A stretch of 47,944 nt of DNA, taken from positions 1 to 47,944 of the forward strand of contig VBWB01000017.1 of the NCBI GenBank assembly GCA_006218045.1, given 5' to 3'. Shown here in pieces: positions 34,101 to 43,520 of the stretch (position 1 is the first letter of the stretch; each line of letters starts with the position of its first letter). Both the position numbers and the translations under genes were made by a program. Source of the DNA: Stygiobacter sp. (GTDB lineage Bacteria; Pseudomonadota; Alphaproteobacteria; Rhodospirillales; Magnetospirillaceae). Below the pieces are notes generated by a model. It saw only the letters and a program-made list of their open reading frames with translations, was not told where the DNA came from and searched no databases.

Positions 34101-34856
34101 GTGCGGAGGGCGAGAACGACGACGAATGTGGTGGCTTACTACCGCAGCGAATGCACCAAGAATGGCTTCGAGTACGCAAGTGAAGCCACGAACCTTCAGC
34201 GCGAATCCATTGCGGCATGGGCTGATGGATTGGGCTACAAGGTCATTGGGGAGTTCGTAGATCGCTATAACCCGGGTGACGGCCCAAAATTTGAGCTACC
34301 GGGTTTGATGTCCGCCCTTGAAAAGTGTGGCGCAACTGCCGCAGCGTTGGTCTGCCTGCCTTTTATAAAGCAGTGGCGACCCAACATTCACATGGATGCG
34401 CGGATTGAGGAATTTCGGGAATGCGGCGGCAAAATTATTGAAATCAGAAGAGAGGAGGCGGAAAGCCTCTATGAATTATTCGCTCTACGCGCTTCTGAAA
34501 AAAATGCCGATAGAATTCGCAGAAAGATAGAGCTTCGACAAAAAAGAGGACAAGACCTCGGGCGCTACAGACGCCGAATCGCATCGCTTGAACACCAGCG
34601 CGAAATGCATCCGCTGATTCTCGAATTTATCGAAATGGGGCTGCCGGACAGCGAGGCCATACAGCGCCTTAATATGATTGGACGCTTCACAGTCCAGCAA
34701 AAGCCATGGAAGCCAACTAATTACCGGAAATTGCGCCAAGTGGTTGCGACAGCGGATTTTTTGGCGAAGTCAGCCAAGGAGATTGCCAAGCTTTCCACGG
34801 CGGCAGGTGTGCTTGAGATCAGGTTAAAACCTCGAAGCGGTCGCGCAGAAAACTGA
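34101..34856 (+). CDS. recombinase-fold protein without the catalytic serine
   Basis: 251 aa from GTG 34101, preceded by AGGGGG at seven bases; an ATG at 34032 lacks a ribosome site. VVAYYRSECTKNGFEYASEA aligns with the YARVST start of serine recombinases, but the serine position is Glu (YYRSE). LVCLPFIKQWRPNIHMD stands where DRLAR is expected and lacks it. Helices in the second half (ADRIRRKIELRQKRGQDLGR) resemble the arm and DNA-binding parts. It is therefore probably inactive as a recombinase and may act as a binding or regulatory protein (inference). It overlaps the convergent gene at 34819. Confidence 0.6.
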   Translation: MRRARTTTNVVAYYRSECTKNGFEYASEATNLQRESIAAWADGLGYKVIGEFVDRYNPGDGPKFELPGLMSALEKCGATAAALVCLPFIKQWRPNIHMDARIEEFRECGGKIIEIRREEAESLYELFALRASEKNADRIRRKIELRQKRGQDLGRYRRRIASLEHQREMHPLILEFIEMGLPDSEAIQRLNMIGRFTVQQKPWKPTNYRKLRQVVATADFLAKSAKEIAKLSTAAGVLEIRLKPRSGRAEN

Positions 34857-35139
34857 TCGCCGGGTGATTCTCAACAAATTCCGCCACTTGCCACGCATCT
34901 TTTCTGCTCCATATCGTCCCCGTCAGGTGGATCGATGGTTCGATGATGTCGTCGTACAGGGTAACCGGCAATATGCTCCGACGATCAATCTTCAGGATTT
35001 CAAGGGCTGTCTCGTGGTCCCCAGTAGATGGCTTCCACACAATCAGATTGCTTGCGTCGAGCAGACCACGCAGGTGCGTTTCTCCGATCATGAAATGATG
35101 TATTTCTTCGAGTGATGGGTTTCGTAGAAAGCTCATCAT
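34819..35139 (-). CDS. hypothetical protein
   Basis: 106 aa, MMSFLRNPSLEEIHHFMIGE, rich in Ile/Leu/His, with TIWSRKDAWQVAEFVENHPA. AAGGTGC lies before the ATG. It overlaps the end of the recombinase-fold gene by 38 bases in convergent orientation. No family recognised. Confidence 0.5.
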   Translation of the reverse strand: MMSFLRNPSLEEIHHFMIGETHLRGLLDASNLIVWKPSTGDHETALEILKIDRRSILPVTLYDDIIEPSIHLTGTIWSRKDAWQVAEFVENHPAISFLRDRFEVLT

Positions 35140-35338
35140 GCACCTTGACCATCCATGCCAAGGTATTTTCTCGCCAACTCACCCCCCACCAGTCCAGTCT
35201 TTTTCTCGGACAACATGGTGTTCACGATTCACATGGCTTGAGGGAGTTCGCCCTACGTATGCGATGCCCTGGGGACGGGGGAACCGTCCGATGCGAGCCG
35301 CGTGGTAGAGGCGCTGGACCGGTCGAAAATAACGGGCG

Positions 35339-35734
35339 TCACCGATCCGCCCCAACCAAGCTGAACACCTTGCCCCCAGGGTTCGCCAGCAGCACCTCGC
35401 CGGTGATCGACACCGACACATCCCGAGCCTCGCCTTCCACCCATCCGCTGAACTCGACCGAGATTGAACGGGCGCGTTCGACCCCATCCGACAAGCCATG
35501 GGCATAAACGGGAATGCACGCCGCGAACTCCACGACCACGTGGTGACGGTCGGCGGTGTAGTTGGTCACCTCGATCACGGCGTCCTGCGCCAGCAGCCCA
35601 TTCACCCTGACCAGCAGTTTGTCTGATCGATGGACGTATGGCGCTGCCGCAACAGGGGCGATGCACCGGCACCGTATGGGGACCACGACCAATTTGAGCT
35701 TGGCAGGCTGGTGGGAAAGTTGGTTGGCGCGCAT
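35339..35734 (-). CDS. hypothetical protein, beta-rich
   Basis: 131 aa from ATG 35734 with AGGAGG six bases upstream. Alternating hydrophobic residues (KLKLVVVPIRCRCIAPVA, VIEVTNYTADRHHVVVEF) suggest a beta-sandwich-like fold; there is no signal peptide. It is the last coding gene before the tRNA. No integrase is found between it and the tRNA. Confidence 0.6.
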   Translation of the reverse strand: MRANQLSHQPAKLKLVVVPIRCRCIAPVAAAPYVHRSDKLLVRVNGLLAQDAVIEVTNYTADRHHVVVEFAACIPVYAHGLSDGVERARSISVEFSGWVEGEARDVSVSITGEVLLANPGGKVFSLVGADR

Positions 35735-35737
35735 CAA

Positions 35738-35926
35738 TGACCTCCTGGGGGTATGGAGGTATTTAGCCGTCGGCGGCCATCTGAGGCACGTAGAAGCCCA
35801 TTTGGGGCTGTCATAGCAGCCACGCCCTCAGGCACAGTTTTTGGGGCAACTGTGGGGCAAGCCCCCAAAACGCAAAAACGCCCCGCTTCTGGCGGGGCGT
35901 TAAAGCCTTGAAAACAAGGGAATAAA
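35738..35926. other. island end/tRNA junction with TGGGGCAA repeats
   Basis: TGGGGCAA at 35842-35849 and 35853-35860 lie 11 bases apart, about one helical turn, and the inverted form GCCCCCAA is at 35861-35868. Repeats of this sort next to a tRNA 3' end resemble arm sites for tyrosine integrases. The matching tRNA-Phe 3' copy that would mark the far end of the island is not in this window. Confidence 0.45.
35874..35900 (-). terminator. intrinsic terminator of tRNA-Phe
   Basis: ACGCCCCGC (35878-35886) pairs with GCGGGGCGT (35892-35900) around five bases. On the minus strand the stem is followed by five T. It lies just past the 3' end of the tRNA. Confidence 0.85.
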
Positions 35927-36002
35927 TGGTGCCCAGGGGCGGAATCGAACCACCGACACTGCGATTTTCAGTCGCATGCTCTACCAACTGAGCTACCTGG
36001 GC
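35927..36002 (-). tRNA. tRNA-Phe (anticodon GAA)
   Basis: 76 nt. The 5' GCCCAGG pairs with CCTGGGC before the A-CCA end, which is encoded. The anticodon loop CTGAAAA gives GAA, and the T loop has the GGTTCGATTCC pattern. The last gene before the island edge and a common integration target. Confidence 0.97.
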
Positions 36003-36099
36003 ACTGACCGGCGGGCTTGGTGTTCACCGCCGTCCTCGTGAAGAGGAGGCGCTTATAACGGGTTTCATCGGACCTGTCAAAGGGGGGAATACGTTTTTT

Positions 36100-36441
36100 T
36101 TACATCCCCGCCAAAGCCGCCACAACGCCATAGGCCAAGGTGCCGGCAAGGGTTGCCCTGGCCGCGTTTCCGCTCCACCGGTGGGTCAGCCAGACGGCGG
36201 CCAAACCCGCCGTCACCGCCGGCAGCGTGGCCGACAGGCGGTCCGCCGGCAGCAGGTCCGTCACCGACAAAGCCAGCATGGCGGCGATGGAAGATGGCCC
36301 CAGGGCCAGCAGAAAGCGGCGCAGCCGGGGCGGTAAGGGGCGGTCTTGCAGGCGTTCCGACGCCAGCATCGGCAGCAAACGGATGGCAAAGGTGGCGATG
36401 CCGCCGGCCAACGCCACCCAAGCCAAGGTGGTGGCGTTCAT
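36100..36441 (-). CDS. azlD: branched-chain amino acid export subunit AzlD
   Basis: 113 aa from ATG 36441, overlapping azlC by ATGA. Four hydrophobic segments (for example WVALAGGIATFAIRLLPMLA, VTAGLAAVWLTHRW), the usual size and pattern for the small subunit of the AzlCD exporter of branched-chain and related amino acids. The larger subunit lies just upstream. It ends 97 bases from the tRNA gene, so it is the final protein gene of the core block. Confidence 0.85.
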   Translation of the reverse strand: MNATTLAWVALAGGIATFAIRLLPMLASERLQDRPLPPRLRRFLLALGPSSIAAMLALSVTDLLPADRLSATLPAVTAGLAAVWLTHRWSGNAARATLAGTLAYGVVAALAGM

Positions 36442-37160
36442 GCCGCCTCCTCGCCGGCGGCAGGCAACAGCGCCGCTAGGCCCGCCCCCACGATCATCGC
36501 CACCAGCAAGGCGGCATGACCGGGGATGAAACGCGACAGGATCGCCACCACCACGGCGGCGGCCAAGAGCGGGATCACGCTTTGCCGACGCAGCAATGGC
36601 AGCAGCAGGGCCAGGAACAGGGCCGGCAGGACGAAGGCCAAGGCCGCCTGTAACTGTGGCCAACCGGAGCCGGCGACATTGCCGACAATGGCCCCACAGA
36701 CGGTCCCCGCCAACCAGGCGCCATAGGCGCCCATCTGCACCCCCAAAAGCCAGGTTTCGCCGTGGCGTGGGGTGATGCTGGCCGCAGCCAGGGCGAACAC
36801 TTCGTCGGTCAGGCCAAAAGCCAAAAGCGGGCGCGGCAGGCGCCGCCCGGGCCGGGGCAATTGCGACAGCAGCACCGGACCATAGAACAGATGGCGCAAA
36901 TTCATGGCCGCCACGGCGCCGATCACCGACAACGGCGATGCCCCCGCCGCCAACAGCGATACCAGGGTGAACTGGCTGGCCCCGGCATAGACCACCGCCG
37001 ACACCAACAGGGCCTGCAACGGCGACAGCCCCTGCCCCACCGCCAGCAGGCCAAAGGAAATGGCGATGGGGAAATAGCCCAGCATCAGCGACACGCTGTC
37101 GCCAAGCCCCCGGCCGAAGCCGAAGGGGCGGTCAGGAGCGGTCGTCGCCGTCCTGCTCAT
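36438..37160 (-). CDS. azlC: branched-chain amino acid export subunit AzlC
   Basis: 240 aa. About six transmembrane segments (SLMLGYFPIAISFGLLAVGQ, LVSAVVYAGASQFTLVSLL) and the family marker AMNLRHLFYGPVLL. Normal length for AzlC. The first 29 bases overlap the end of yacG, and the end overlaps azlD. The pair exports amino acids such as azaleucine in Bacillus; the exact substrate here is inferred. Confidence 0.88.
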   Translation of the reverse strand: MSRTATTAPDRPFGFGRGLGDSVSLMLGYFPIAISFGLLAVGQGLSPLQALLVSAVVYAGASQFTLVSLLAAGASPLSVIGAVAAMNLRHLFYGPVLLSQLPRPGRRLPRPLLAFGLTDEVFALAAASITPRHGETWLLGVQMGAYGAWLAGTVCGAIVGNVAGSGWPQLQAALAFVLPALFLALLLPLLRRQSVIPLLAAAVVVAILSRFIPGHAALLVAMIVGAGLAALLPAAGEEAA

Positions 37161-37317
37161 GCTGTTGTTCGGTTTCGTTGGTTTCCACCCGATAGACCCC
37201 GCCCAGCCAACGGTTCAAATCCACATCGGCGCAGCGGCTGCAACAGAACGGCAGGAATTTCGGCTGCGGCGGCTTGCCGCAGACCGGACACGGCTTGTTG
37301 GAATTGGCCGGCTTCAT
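37132..37317 (-). CDS. yacG: DNA gyrase inhibitor YacG
   Basis: 61 aa. CPVCG and CSRCADVDLNRWLGG are the four-cysteine zinc site and the conserved YacG tail. It binds gyrase and lowers its activity in E. coli. It follows the RNase E/G gene with 4 bases between and overlaps azlC. An acidic end (QQHEQDGDD) is less conserved. Confidence 0.95.
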   Translation of the reverse strand: MKPANSNKPCPVCGKPPQPKFLPFCCSRCADVDLNRWLGGVYRVETNETEQQHEQDGDDRS

Positions 37318-37321
37318 GCGC

Positions 37322-38629
37322 TCACGCCTCGGTCACGGCGATGTCGTCGCGGGCGCGGCCCTCTTCCGCCCGGATCAGCGGCTTGCGGCCCAGCCGGGCC
37401 TCGATCTCGGCCAGGGCCGCGGTTTGACCATGCAACAGTGCGGCAACATCGGCGGCGACGGTCAGGACCAGGGCGCGGCCCGGATGATGGACGGCCTCGG
37501 CCAGGACCAGACGCAAGGCGCGCAGGGCGGCGGCCCGGGGCGACAACAGGGGGACGTTTTCCACCATCAGATCGGAGAGGGACGGCCCGCGCCGTTCCCG
37601 CGTCATTTCCACCAATCCCAGGGCGGTGGCGCCGATGACGTGGGTGGCGGTGGGATCGCTGGAGATGGATTGCTTCAAGGCGGTGATCAGCTTGATCAGC
37701 GCGCCTTTACCGCCGGCCGAGACGAAATCGACGATGATCTGGCCGGCGATATTGCGTAGGCGCAATTGGCGGGCGATGACCGACACCGCCTGCTGGTTGG
37801 CCTCGATGGGTTGGGCCGGGCCGGAATCCACATCGATGGCGGTCAGCGCCGCCGTCCCCTGAAAGGTGACGCGCCCGCCGCAGGGCAACGGCACCACCGG
37901 AGCCAGACAGGCGGCGACCGCGTCCTCGGTGTCGTAAAGGTCGAAGACCGAACCGCCGCGATGGCGTTCCACCAGGGCGCCGAAACGGGCTTGCGCCTGG
38001 GCGAAGGCCAGATCGTCATCCACCAGCACCCGCGATACGCCGGGATGGTCGGACAGCATGCGATCCAGCGGATCGGGGCGCCACAAAACGGCGGGGGCGC
38101 GGGCGTCGCGCTGGTCTTGCTGCATCTGCTGCCACTGGCTGCGCAAGGCGGTCAAATCGGCTTCCAGGGCCGGTTCGTCGGCATTGACCGCATGCAGGCG
38201 GGCGACGATGCCTTCGTCGTCGTGCATCATGCAGGCAAGGCGCTCTTGCAGAATGGCGCGGCGGTCATCGGATAATTTGCGTGGCACCGACAGGCCGGGA
38301 CGCATGGGGGTATAGGCGATGAAGCGGCCCGACAGCACCACCTCGGTGGTGAGGACGGCGCCTTTCAGCCCCTGGGCATCGGCCTTGACCTGAACCAGCA
38401 CCGAAGCGCCCTGATTGAGCTTGACGCCTTGCAGGAAGCCGGGCTTGTCCTGGCCGATATCGACGAAGATCGCGCCCATCTTGGGGGCCAGTTCCACCAC
38501 CCGGCCCAGCACCACGGCACCGGCCAGCAAGCTTGGGCGGATCACCGCCAGATCGACCAGACGACCGTCGCGGACCAGGGCCAGACGGCTTTCACCCGGT
38601 CCCCAGGAATAGAGAATTTCAGAGGCCAT
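37322..38629 (-). CDS. rng: RNase E/G-family ribonuclease
   Basis: 435 aa. The S1-like part is about 35-115 (MGAIFVDIGQDKPGFLQGV). The catalytic domain follows, with AIDVDSG and IIVDFVSAG supplying the two metal-binding aspartates of RNase E/G, and ERHRGGSVFDLYDTEDAVAA before them. The CPxCxG zinc-link motif of E. coli RNase E and G is not visible after EMTRERRGPSL, so this is the short alpha-type member and may dimerise differently. It processes rRNA and mRNA ends. The start overlaps maf by 11 bases. Confidence 0.88.
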   Translation of the reverse strand: MASEILYSWGPGESRLALVRDGRLVDLAVIRPSLLAGAVVLGRVVELAPKMGAIFVDIGQDKPGFLQGVKLNQGASVLVQVKADAQGLKGAVLTTEVVLSGRFIAYTPMRPGLSVPRKLSDDRRAILQERLACMMHDDEGIVARLHAVNADEPALEADLTALRSQWQQMQQDQRDARAPAVLWRPDPLDRMLSDHPGVSRVLVDDDLAFAQAQARFGALVERHRGGSVFDLYDTEDAVAACLAPVVPLPCGGRVTFQGTAALTAIDVDSGPAQPIEANQQAVSVIARQLRLRNIAGQIIVDFVSAGGKGALIKLITALKQSISSDPTATHVIGATALGLVEMTRERRGPSLSDLMVENVPLLSPRAAALRALRLVLAEAVHHPGRALVLTVAADVAALLHGQTAALAEIEARLGRKPLIRAEEGRARDDIAVTEA

Positions 38630-39212
38630 GGAGCCCGACGCCCTTCAGCAATTGGGCGGTTTCATGCAAGGGCAGCCCCACCACGTTGGAATAAGAGCCG
38701 CCCAGATAGCGCACGTAAGCCGCCGCCAATCCCTGGATGGCATAGCCGCCGGCCTTGCCATGCCACTCGCCCGAGGCGAGGTAGCCGGCTTCCTCAGCCT
38801 TGTCCAGGCATTTGAAGGTGACGATGGTGGTGACCAGTCGGGTATGGGCGGTGCCGTCGGGAGTCAACAGGGCGACACCGCCATGCACGCGGTGACGGCG
38901 TCCGGACAGCAGCGACAGGCATTTGCGGGCGGTGCGTTCGTCTTCGGCCTTGGGCAGGATGCGGCGGCCACAGCCGACCACGGTATCGGCGGCCAGGATG
39001 AAGCAGCCGGGATGGCGCTGGGCGACCATACGGGCCTTGGCCTCGGCCAGACGTGCCGCATGAGGGGCAGGAAGCTCACCCTTCAGCGGCGATTCGTCCA
39101 TGTCGGCGGGGTCGATCTTGGCCGGGATGATGCCGATCTGGCGTAACAAATCCAGCCGACGCGGCGACGCGGAAGCCAGAACCAGACCGGAAATCTCGAC
39201 AGGTTCGCCCAC
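38619..39212 (-). CDS. maf: Maf-family nucleotide pyrophosphatase
   Basis: 197 aa. LVLASASPRRLDLL, AADTVV and YSNVVGLPLHET are Maf hallmarks. Maf proteins hydrolyse (modified) nucleoside triphosphates such as m7GTP or dTTP/UTP; the precise substrate is not assigned. It is positioned 11 bases after infA and overlaps the RNase gene, a common order in Alphaproteobacteria. Confidence 0.92.
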   Translation of the reverse strand: MGEPVEISGLVLASASPRRLDLLRQIGIIPAKIDPADMDESPLKGELPAPHAARLAEAKARMVAQRHPGCFILAADTVVGCGRRILPKAEDERTARKCLSLLSGRRHRVHGGVALLTPDGTAHTRLVTTIVTFKCLDKAEEAGYLASGEWHGKAGGYAIQGLAAAYVRYLGGSYSNVVGLPLHETAQLLKGVGLHGL

Positions 39213-39223
39213 GCGCGCGGAAC

Positions 39224-39442
39224 TTACTTGAAGCGGAATGTGATGCGACCCTTGGTCAGGTCGTAAGGGGTCATTTCCACGTTGACACGATCGCCGGCCA
39301 GCACGCGGATACGGTTTTTACGCATCTTGCCCGAGGTGTGGGCAAGAATTTCGTGTTCATTATCCAGCTTCACCCGAAACATTGCGTTAGGCAGCAATTC
39401 GGTCACGTTACCGGAAAATTCGATGACATCCTCTTTCGCCAT
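39224..39442 (-). CDS. infA: translation initiation factor IF-1
   Basis: 72 aa from ATG 39442 ([20 protein letters not shown]). The S1/OB fold is complete, with [19 protein letters not shown] and the [16 protein letters not shown] end. Size and sequence are those of a normal IF-1. The longer upstream frame is not used. Confidence 0.97.
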   Translation of the reverse strand: MAKEDVIEFSGNVTELLPNAMFRVKLDNEHEILAHTSGKMRKNRIRVLAGDRVNVEMTPYDLTKGRITFRFK

Positions 39443-39536
39443 ATGTCCTTCCAGGCGTTTGGGTCTTGGGCAGATGGAATAAGTGAGCGTTTGCACAGTC
39501 AAGGTCAAGTGATTTTAAGCACTTCCCCCCATAAGC

Positions 39537-39980
39537 CTATTCCCGCGCCAAACCCGAGACCGGGAAACGCTTACGGATTCGCCGTTCCAATTCGTCGCGC
39601 ACCTGGCGATAGGCATCCAGGCGGGCCTCGCGGCTGCCTTCCACCAAAGTGGGGTCGAAGGTGTTCCAGAACTCGACCTCGCAGGCATTGGTGCGGGTCA
39701 GGTCCACCGCCTTGTGCTGGGCCTCTGGACTGAGACTGATGATGACGTCGAAGCTGTCGTCTTCCAACTCGTCGAAGGTACGAGGGCGGTGGCGCGAGAT
39801 GTCGATACCGATCTCGTCCATGACGGCGACGGCGAAGGGGTCAAGCTCGTCGGCCTTGACCCCGACCGAGGCCACATAGGCCCGCGTGCCGTACATGCGG
39901 CGGAACAGGCCTTCGGCCATGGGCGAGCGGATGGCGTTGAACGTGCAGCAGAACAGAACGGCCGACGGCAACTCCCCCAC
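39537..39980 (-). CDS. low-molecular-weight phosphotyrosine phosphatase-like protein
   Basis: 147 aa, GTG start. VLFCCTFNAIRSPMAEGLF holds the C-x5-R loop (CTFNAIRS) of the LMW-PTP/arsenate reductase fold, with a later acidic loop FDPTLVEGSREAR in the usual region. It is three bases after UPF0262 and is part of the same operon. A phosphatase is likelier than arsenate reductase because the second arsenate-cycle Cys pair is not seen (inference). Confidence 0.8.
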   Translation of the reverse strand: MGELPSAVLFCCTFNAIRSPMAEGLFRRMYGTRAYVASVGVKADELDPFAVAVMDEIGIDISRHRPRTFDELEDDSFDVIISLSPEAQHKAVDLTRTNACEVEFWNTFDPTLVEGSREARLDAYRQVRDELERRIRKRFPVSGLARE

Positions 39981-39983
39981 GCC

Positions 39984-40460
39984 CTACCCCCTTATGTGCA
40001 GGACGCAAACCAGGGTGAACAGGCGCCGCGCCGTGTCGAAATCGATATCGACCTTGCCGGCCAGACGTTCGCGCAGCAGTTCCGACCCTTCGTTGTGCAG
40101 GCCGCGCCGGCCCATGTCGATGGCCTCGATCTGCGACGGCGTCGACTTCTTGATGGCGGAATAATAGCTTTCGCACAGGATGAAATAATCTTTGACGATG
40201 GCCTGGAACGGCTTCAGCGGCAGCGGCACCTGCACCAGTTCGGTCCCGGCCTCGGCGCGGACGTCGAAGATCAGCCGGTTGTCTTCCAGCCGCAAATGCA
40301 GATTGTAGGGGCCGATGAAATCGCCGCCTTGCAGGGCGAAATAGTTTTCTTCCAGCAGATCGTAAATGGCGATGTTGCGCTCGTGCTCCACCTCCGGCTT
40401 GCGCCGCACCATGGTCTTTTCATCAAGCTGCACATGGATGATGCGTTGACGATGGGGCAT
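39984..40460 (-). CDS. UPF0262 family protein
   Basis: 158 aa from ATG 40460 overlapping hisD by ATGA. VEHERNIAIYDLLEENYFAL and YHLR-like LHLRLEDNRLIFDVR are family landmarks; the family is found mainly in Alphaproteobacteria and has no known function. The longer frame upstream is a shadow of hisD. Confidence 0.9.
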   Translation of the reverse strand: MPHRQRIIHVQLDEKTMVRRKPEVEHERNIAIYDLLEENYFALQGGDFIGPYNLHLRLEDNRLIFDVRAEAGTELVQVPLPLKPFQAIVKDYFILCESYYSAIKKSTPSQIEAIDMGRRGLHNEGSELLRERLAGKVDIDFDTARRLFTLVCVLHIRG

Positions 40461-41761
40461 CAGGACGCAGCCATGTTCAGACGCAGCGCCACCGACAGAC
40501 CATGGGCGCCCAGGCCCTCGGCCCCGGCCAGGGCCACCGCCGCCGGGCCGATGGCGCGCAAGGCATCGGCGTCGCAGCCCAAAAGCGTGGTCCGCTTCAT
40601 GAAATCGTGCACCCCCAGGCCCGAGGAGAAGCGGGCCGAGCGCGCCGTCGGCAGCACGTGATTGGGGCCGCCGATATAATCGCCCACCGCCTCCGGGGTA
40701 TAGCGGCCCAGGAAGATGGCGCCGGCATTGCGGACCTTGGCGGCCAGGGCATCGGGATTTTCCACCGCCAGTTCCAGATGCTCGGGGGCGATGCGGTCGA
40801 CCAGGGCGACGCAATCGTCCAGATGGGGAATGATGATGATGGCGCCATGGGCTTCCCAGCTCTGGCGGGCGATCGGCCCGCGCGGCAGGATGTTCAGGTG
40901 GCTTTCCACCGCCCTGGCGACGCGATCACCGAAATCGGCATCGTCGGTGATCAGGATGGATTGGGCGGCGGTATCGTGCTCGGCCTGGCTCAACAGGTCG
41001 GCGGCGATCCAAGCCGGATCGTTGGCGCCATCGGCCACCACCAGGATTTCCGACGGGCCGGCGATCATGTCGATGCCGACGGTGCCGAACACCTGACGCT
41101 TGGCGGCGGCGACAAAGGCATTGCCGGGACCGACGATCTTGTCGACCGGACGGATGGTCTCGGTGCCGTGGGCCAGGGCGGCCACCGCCTGGGCCCCGCC
41201 GACGCGGTAGATTTCATCGATGCCAGCCAGCCGGGCGGCGGCCAGCACCAACGGGTTCAGCACGCCGCCGGGGGTGGGCACCACCATGACCAGGCGCTCG
41301 ACTCCGGCGACCTTGGCCGGAATGGCGTTCATCAGCACGCTCGACGGATAGGCGGCGGTGCCGCCGGGCACATAGAGGCCGGCGGCCTGCACGGCGGTCC
41401 AGCGCTGGCCCAGCCGCACGCCGGCGGCATCGGTGTAGGCATAGCCCTGCGGCACCTGCCGACGGTGAAAGTCGGCGATGCGTTCGGCGGCCAGTTCCAG
41501 GGCGGCCATCAGTTCGGGCGACACCTGGGCCACCGCTTTGTCCACTTCGGCGGCGGTGATGGCCAAGCCGGCCGGAATCAGATGCGGCAGCCGGTCGAAC
41601 TTGGCGGTATATTCCACCAAGGCCGAATCGCCGCGATGACGCACGTCGTTGATGATGGCGGCGACGGTGGCGTTCACGTCCTCGTCGGTTTCGCGCTTCA
41701 TATGCAGAAGCGATTCAAACGCATCGGCGAAATCGGCGGCGCGGGAATCAAGCAGCAGCAT
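40460..41761 (-). CDS. hisD: histidinol dehydrogenase
   Basis: 433 aa from ATG 41761; the frame extends 30 bases upstream to 41791 without a clear signal. It catalyses the two final NAD-dependent oxidations of histidinol to histidine and uses zinc. [20 protein letters not shown] and the [15 protein letters not shown] stretch are family signatures, as are [15 protein letters not shown] and [13 protein letters not shown] (metal and catalytic His/Glu). It overlaps the end of hisG by 14 bases, so hisG-hisD-UPF0262 are coupled. Confidence 0.95.
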   Translation of the reverse strand: MLLLDSRAADFADAFESLLHMKRETDEDVNATVAAIINDVRHRGDSALVEYTAKFDRLPHLIPAGLAITAAEVDKAVAQVSPELMAALELAAERIADFHRRQVPQGYAYTDAAGVRLGQRWTAVQAAGLYVPGGTAAYPSSVLMNAIPAKVAGVERLVMVVPTPGGVLNPLVLAAARLAGIDEIYRVGGAQAVAALAHGTETIRPVDKIVGPGNAFVAAAKRQVFGTVGIDMIAGPSEILVVADGANDPAWIAADLLSQAEHDTAAQSILITDDADFGDRVARAVESHLNILPRGPIARQSWEAHGAIIIIPHLDDCVALVDRIAPEHLELAVENPDALAAKVRNAGAIFLGRYTPEAVGDYIGGPNHVLPTARSARFSSGLGVHDFMKRTTLLGCDADALRAIGPAAVALAGAEGLGAHGLSVALRLNMAAS

Positions 41762-42416
41762 GGGTGGTCTCACAGGCGGCACGGAAGGCATCGATCCAGC
41801 CGGTCATCTCGACCGGACGGGTTTTCAGCGCGGCGCGGTTGACGATCAGGCGCGAGGTCACCTGGGCGATCACCTCGACCTCCTTCAGGCCGTTGGCCTT
41901 CAAGGTCGACCCGGTGGACACCAGATCGACGATGCGCGAACACAGGCCCAGACTGGGGGCCAGTTCCATGGCGCCGTTCAGCTTGACGCATTCGGCCTGG
42001 ACGCCGCGCTCGGCGAAGAAGCGCCTGGTCACTTCCGGGTATTTGGTGGCGATGCGCACATGGCTCCAGCGACGGGGGTCGTCGTGTTCGGCCAGCCCCA
42101 CCGGCTCGGCCACCGACAGACGGCAGCCGCCGATGCCCAGATCCAGCGGCGCGTAGATTTCCGGGTAGTCGAATTCCATCAACACGTCGTTACCGGCGAT
42201 GCCCAGATGGGCGGCGCCGAAGGCGACGAAGGTGGCGACGTCGAAGGAGCGCACCCGGATGATGTCGATATGCGGATGGTTGGTGGAAAAGCGCAAGGCC
42301 CGGGTCTTGGGGTTGTCGAAATCCGCCTCGGGCTCGATCCCGGCGGCACGCACCAGGGGCATGGCCTCGTCGAGGATACGTCCCTTGGGCAGCGCGATCA
42401 CCAGCTTGTCATCCAT
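41748..42416 (-). CDS. hisG: ATP phosphoribosyltransferase, short form
   Basis: 222 aa from ATG 42416 ([20 protein letters not shown]). The first step of histidine synthesis, joining ATP and PRPP. It lacks the C-terminal regulatory domain of the long form (about 290 aa), so by family rule it needs HisZ as a partner, which is not in this window. Motifs include [11 protein letters not shown] and the PRPP loop [14 protein letters not shown]. It lies 58 bases after the SGNH hydrolase gene. Confidence 0.93.
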   Translation of the reverse strand: MDDKLVIALPKGRILDEAMPLVRAAGIEPEADFDNPKTRALRFSTNHPHIDIIRVRSFDVATFVAFGAAHLGIAGNDVLMEFDYPEIYAPLDLGIGGCRLSVAEPVGLAEHDDPRRWSHVRIATKYPEVTRRFFAERGVQAECVKLNGAMELAPSLGLCSRIVDLVSTGSTLKANGLKEVEVIAQVTSRLIVNRAALKTRPVEMTGWIDAFRAACETTHAAA

Positions 42417-42474
42417 CACCACGTCCGAAAACTCCGCGAAAAAAGGACAATGATCTTTACAGGTTTTCCCCTGG

Positions 42475-43506
42475 TCACACCAGTCCCGCCAGTTTGCCGT
42501 AAAGCCAGCGCCCGATCTTTTCGGCGCCCTGGGGGCTGTTGTGCAGGTAATCATAGAAGTCGCCGTCGCCAAACTGTAGATCGCGGGCCAGATCCAGGCA
42601 CAACAGCCCGTTCTCGCGGCACACTTCGCGGGTGGCGGCGTTATAGGGGGTGAGGGCGTTGTATTGATCGACACCATTGGGGCCGGATTGGGTGACCAGC
42701 CCCATCACCTTGCCGCCCGCCTTCTTGAAATCACCGCGGGTCTGGGTGACGAACACCGGCACCGCGCCCAGGGCATGGATTTCGTCGGCCATCAGCTTCA
42801 GCCGCTGGCGGTATTGCTCGGCGTTGGAATCGCCGGCGTGCACCACCTGGGCACCGGTATCGGTCCATTTGGCGGCGGCGTAATCGACGGCGTCGTGACG
42901 CAGACGGGCGCGGCTGGCCACCACCATGCCGGTGATCTGCCGGCCAAGGCGGAACAGCGCGCTTTTTTGTTTGATGATGCGGTCAAAGGAATGATGACGC
43001 AGGGTATCGACCCAGGCGCCGCTGACCTGGGTGTCGTTGATGCCCACATGGGCCAGGACGAAGCGCGGCTTCAGCCCCGGCACATGCGGGAACCAGTCGC
43101 GCAATGCCTGCAAATGGCCGACCGTGCTTTGGCCGTCGATACCGGCATTGGCCACCACCACGTCGGTGCGCCCGGACTCGCGGAACTGCCGCTCCAGCAC
43201 CTGTTGCCAGGTCTGTTCCTCGGGTAGATACATCTGATTGGTGGTGCTGCCGCCAATGGTCAGGATGGTCACCTTGGTCGGATCGACATCGCCGCGAAGG
43301 CCCCATCGGTCGCGGCGATAGACGAAATCACCGCCGCCGGCATAAAGGCGCGCGGCGGAAACCATGGTGCGGGTAGTACGCGGCAGGTCCAGCTGATCCA
43401 ACGGATCCTTGCTGAACCAAGTGCCGAACAGCAATTCCGCCGCTGTCGCCAAGACCAGCAGCAGGGCAAGATTGATGGCGGTGACCTTTAGTATGCGCTT
43501 TATCAT
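42475..43506 (-). CDS. SGNH/GDSL-type hydrolase, membrane-anchored
   Basis: 343 aa from ATG 43506 ([20 protein letters not shown]). One N-terminal hydrophobic segment (about 9-27) anchors it facing the periplasm. [20 protein letters not shown] is the block I region (G-G-S with the Ser as nucleophile), [15 protein letters not shown] block II (G), [13 protein letters not shown] block III (G-x-N-D). The block V Asp-x-x-His pattern is matched only loosely by [15 protein letters not shown]. Probably an esterase acting on acyl or glycan substrates; exact target unknown. It is upstream of hisG and on the same strand. Confidence 0.82.
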   Translation of the reverse strand: MIKRILKVTAINLALLLVLATAAELLFGTWFSKDPLDQLDLPRTTRTMVSAARLYAGGGDFVYRRDRWGLRGDVDPTKVTILTIGGSTTNQMYLPEEQTWQQVLERQFRESGRTDVVVANAGIDGQSTVGHLQALRDWFPHVPGLKPRFVLAHVGINDTQVSGAWVDTLRHHSFDRIIKQKSALFRLGRQITGMVVASRARLRHDAVDYAAAKWTDTGAQVVHAGDSNAEQYRQRLKLMADEIHALGAVPVFVTQTRGDFKKAGGKVMGLVTQSGPNGVDQYNALTPYNAATREVCRENGLLCLDLARDLQFGDGDFYDYLHNSPQGAEKIGRWLYGKLAGLV

Positions 43507-43520
43507 CCGCGCCTTATAAC

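Noticed and set aside
40502-41842. 446-residue open frame on the plus strand
   Set aside because: Antisense to hisD, whose motifs are clear on the minus strand.
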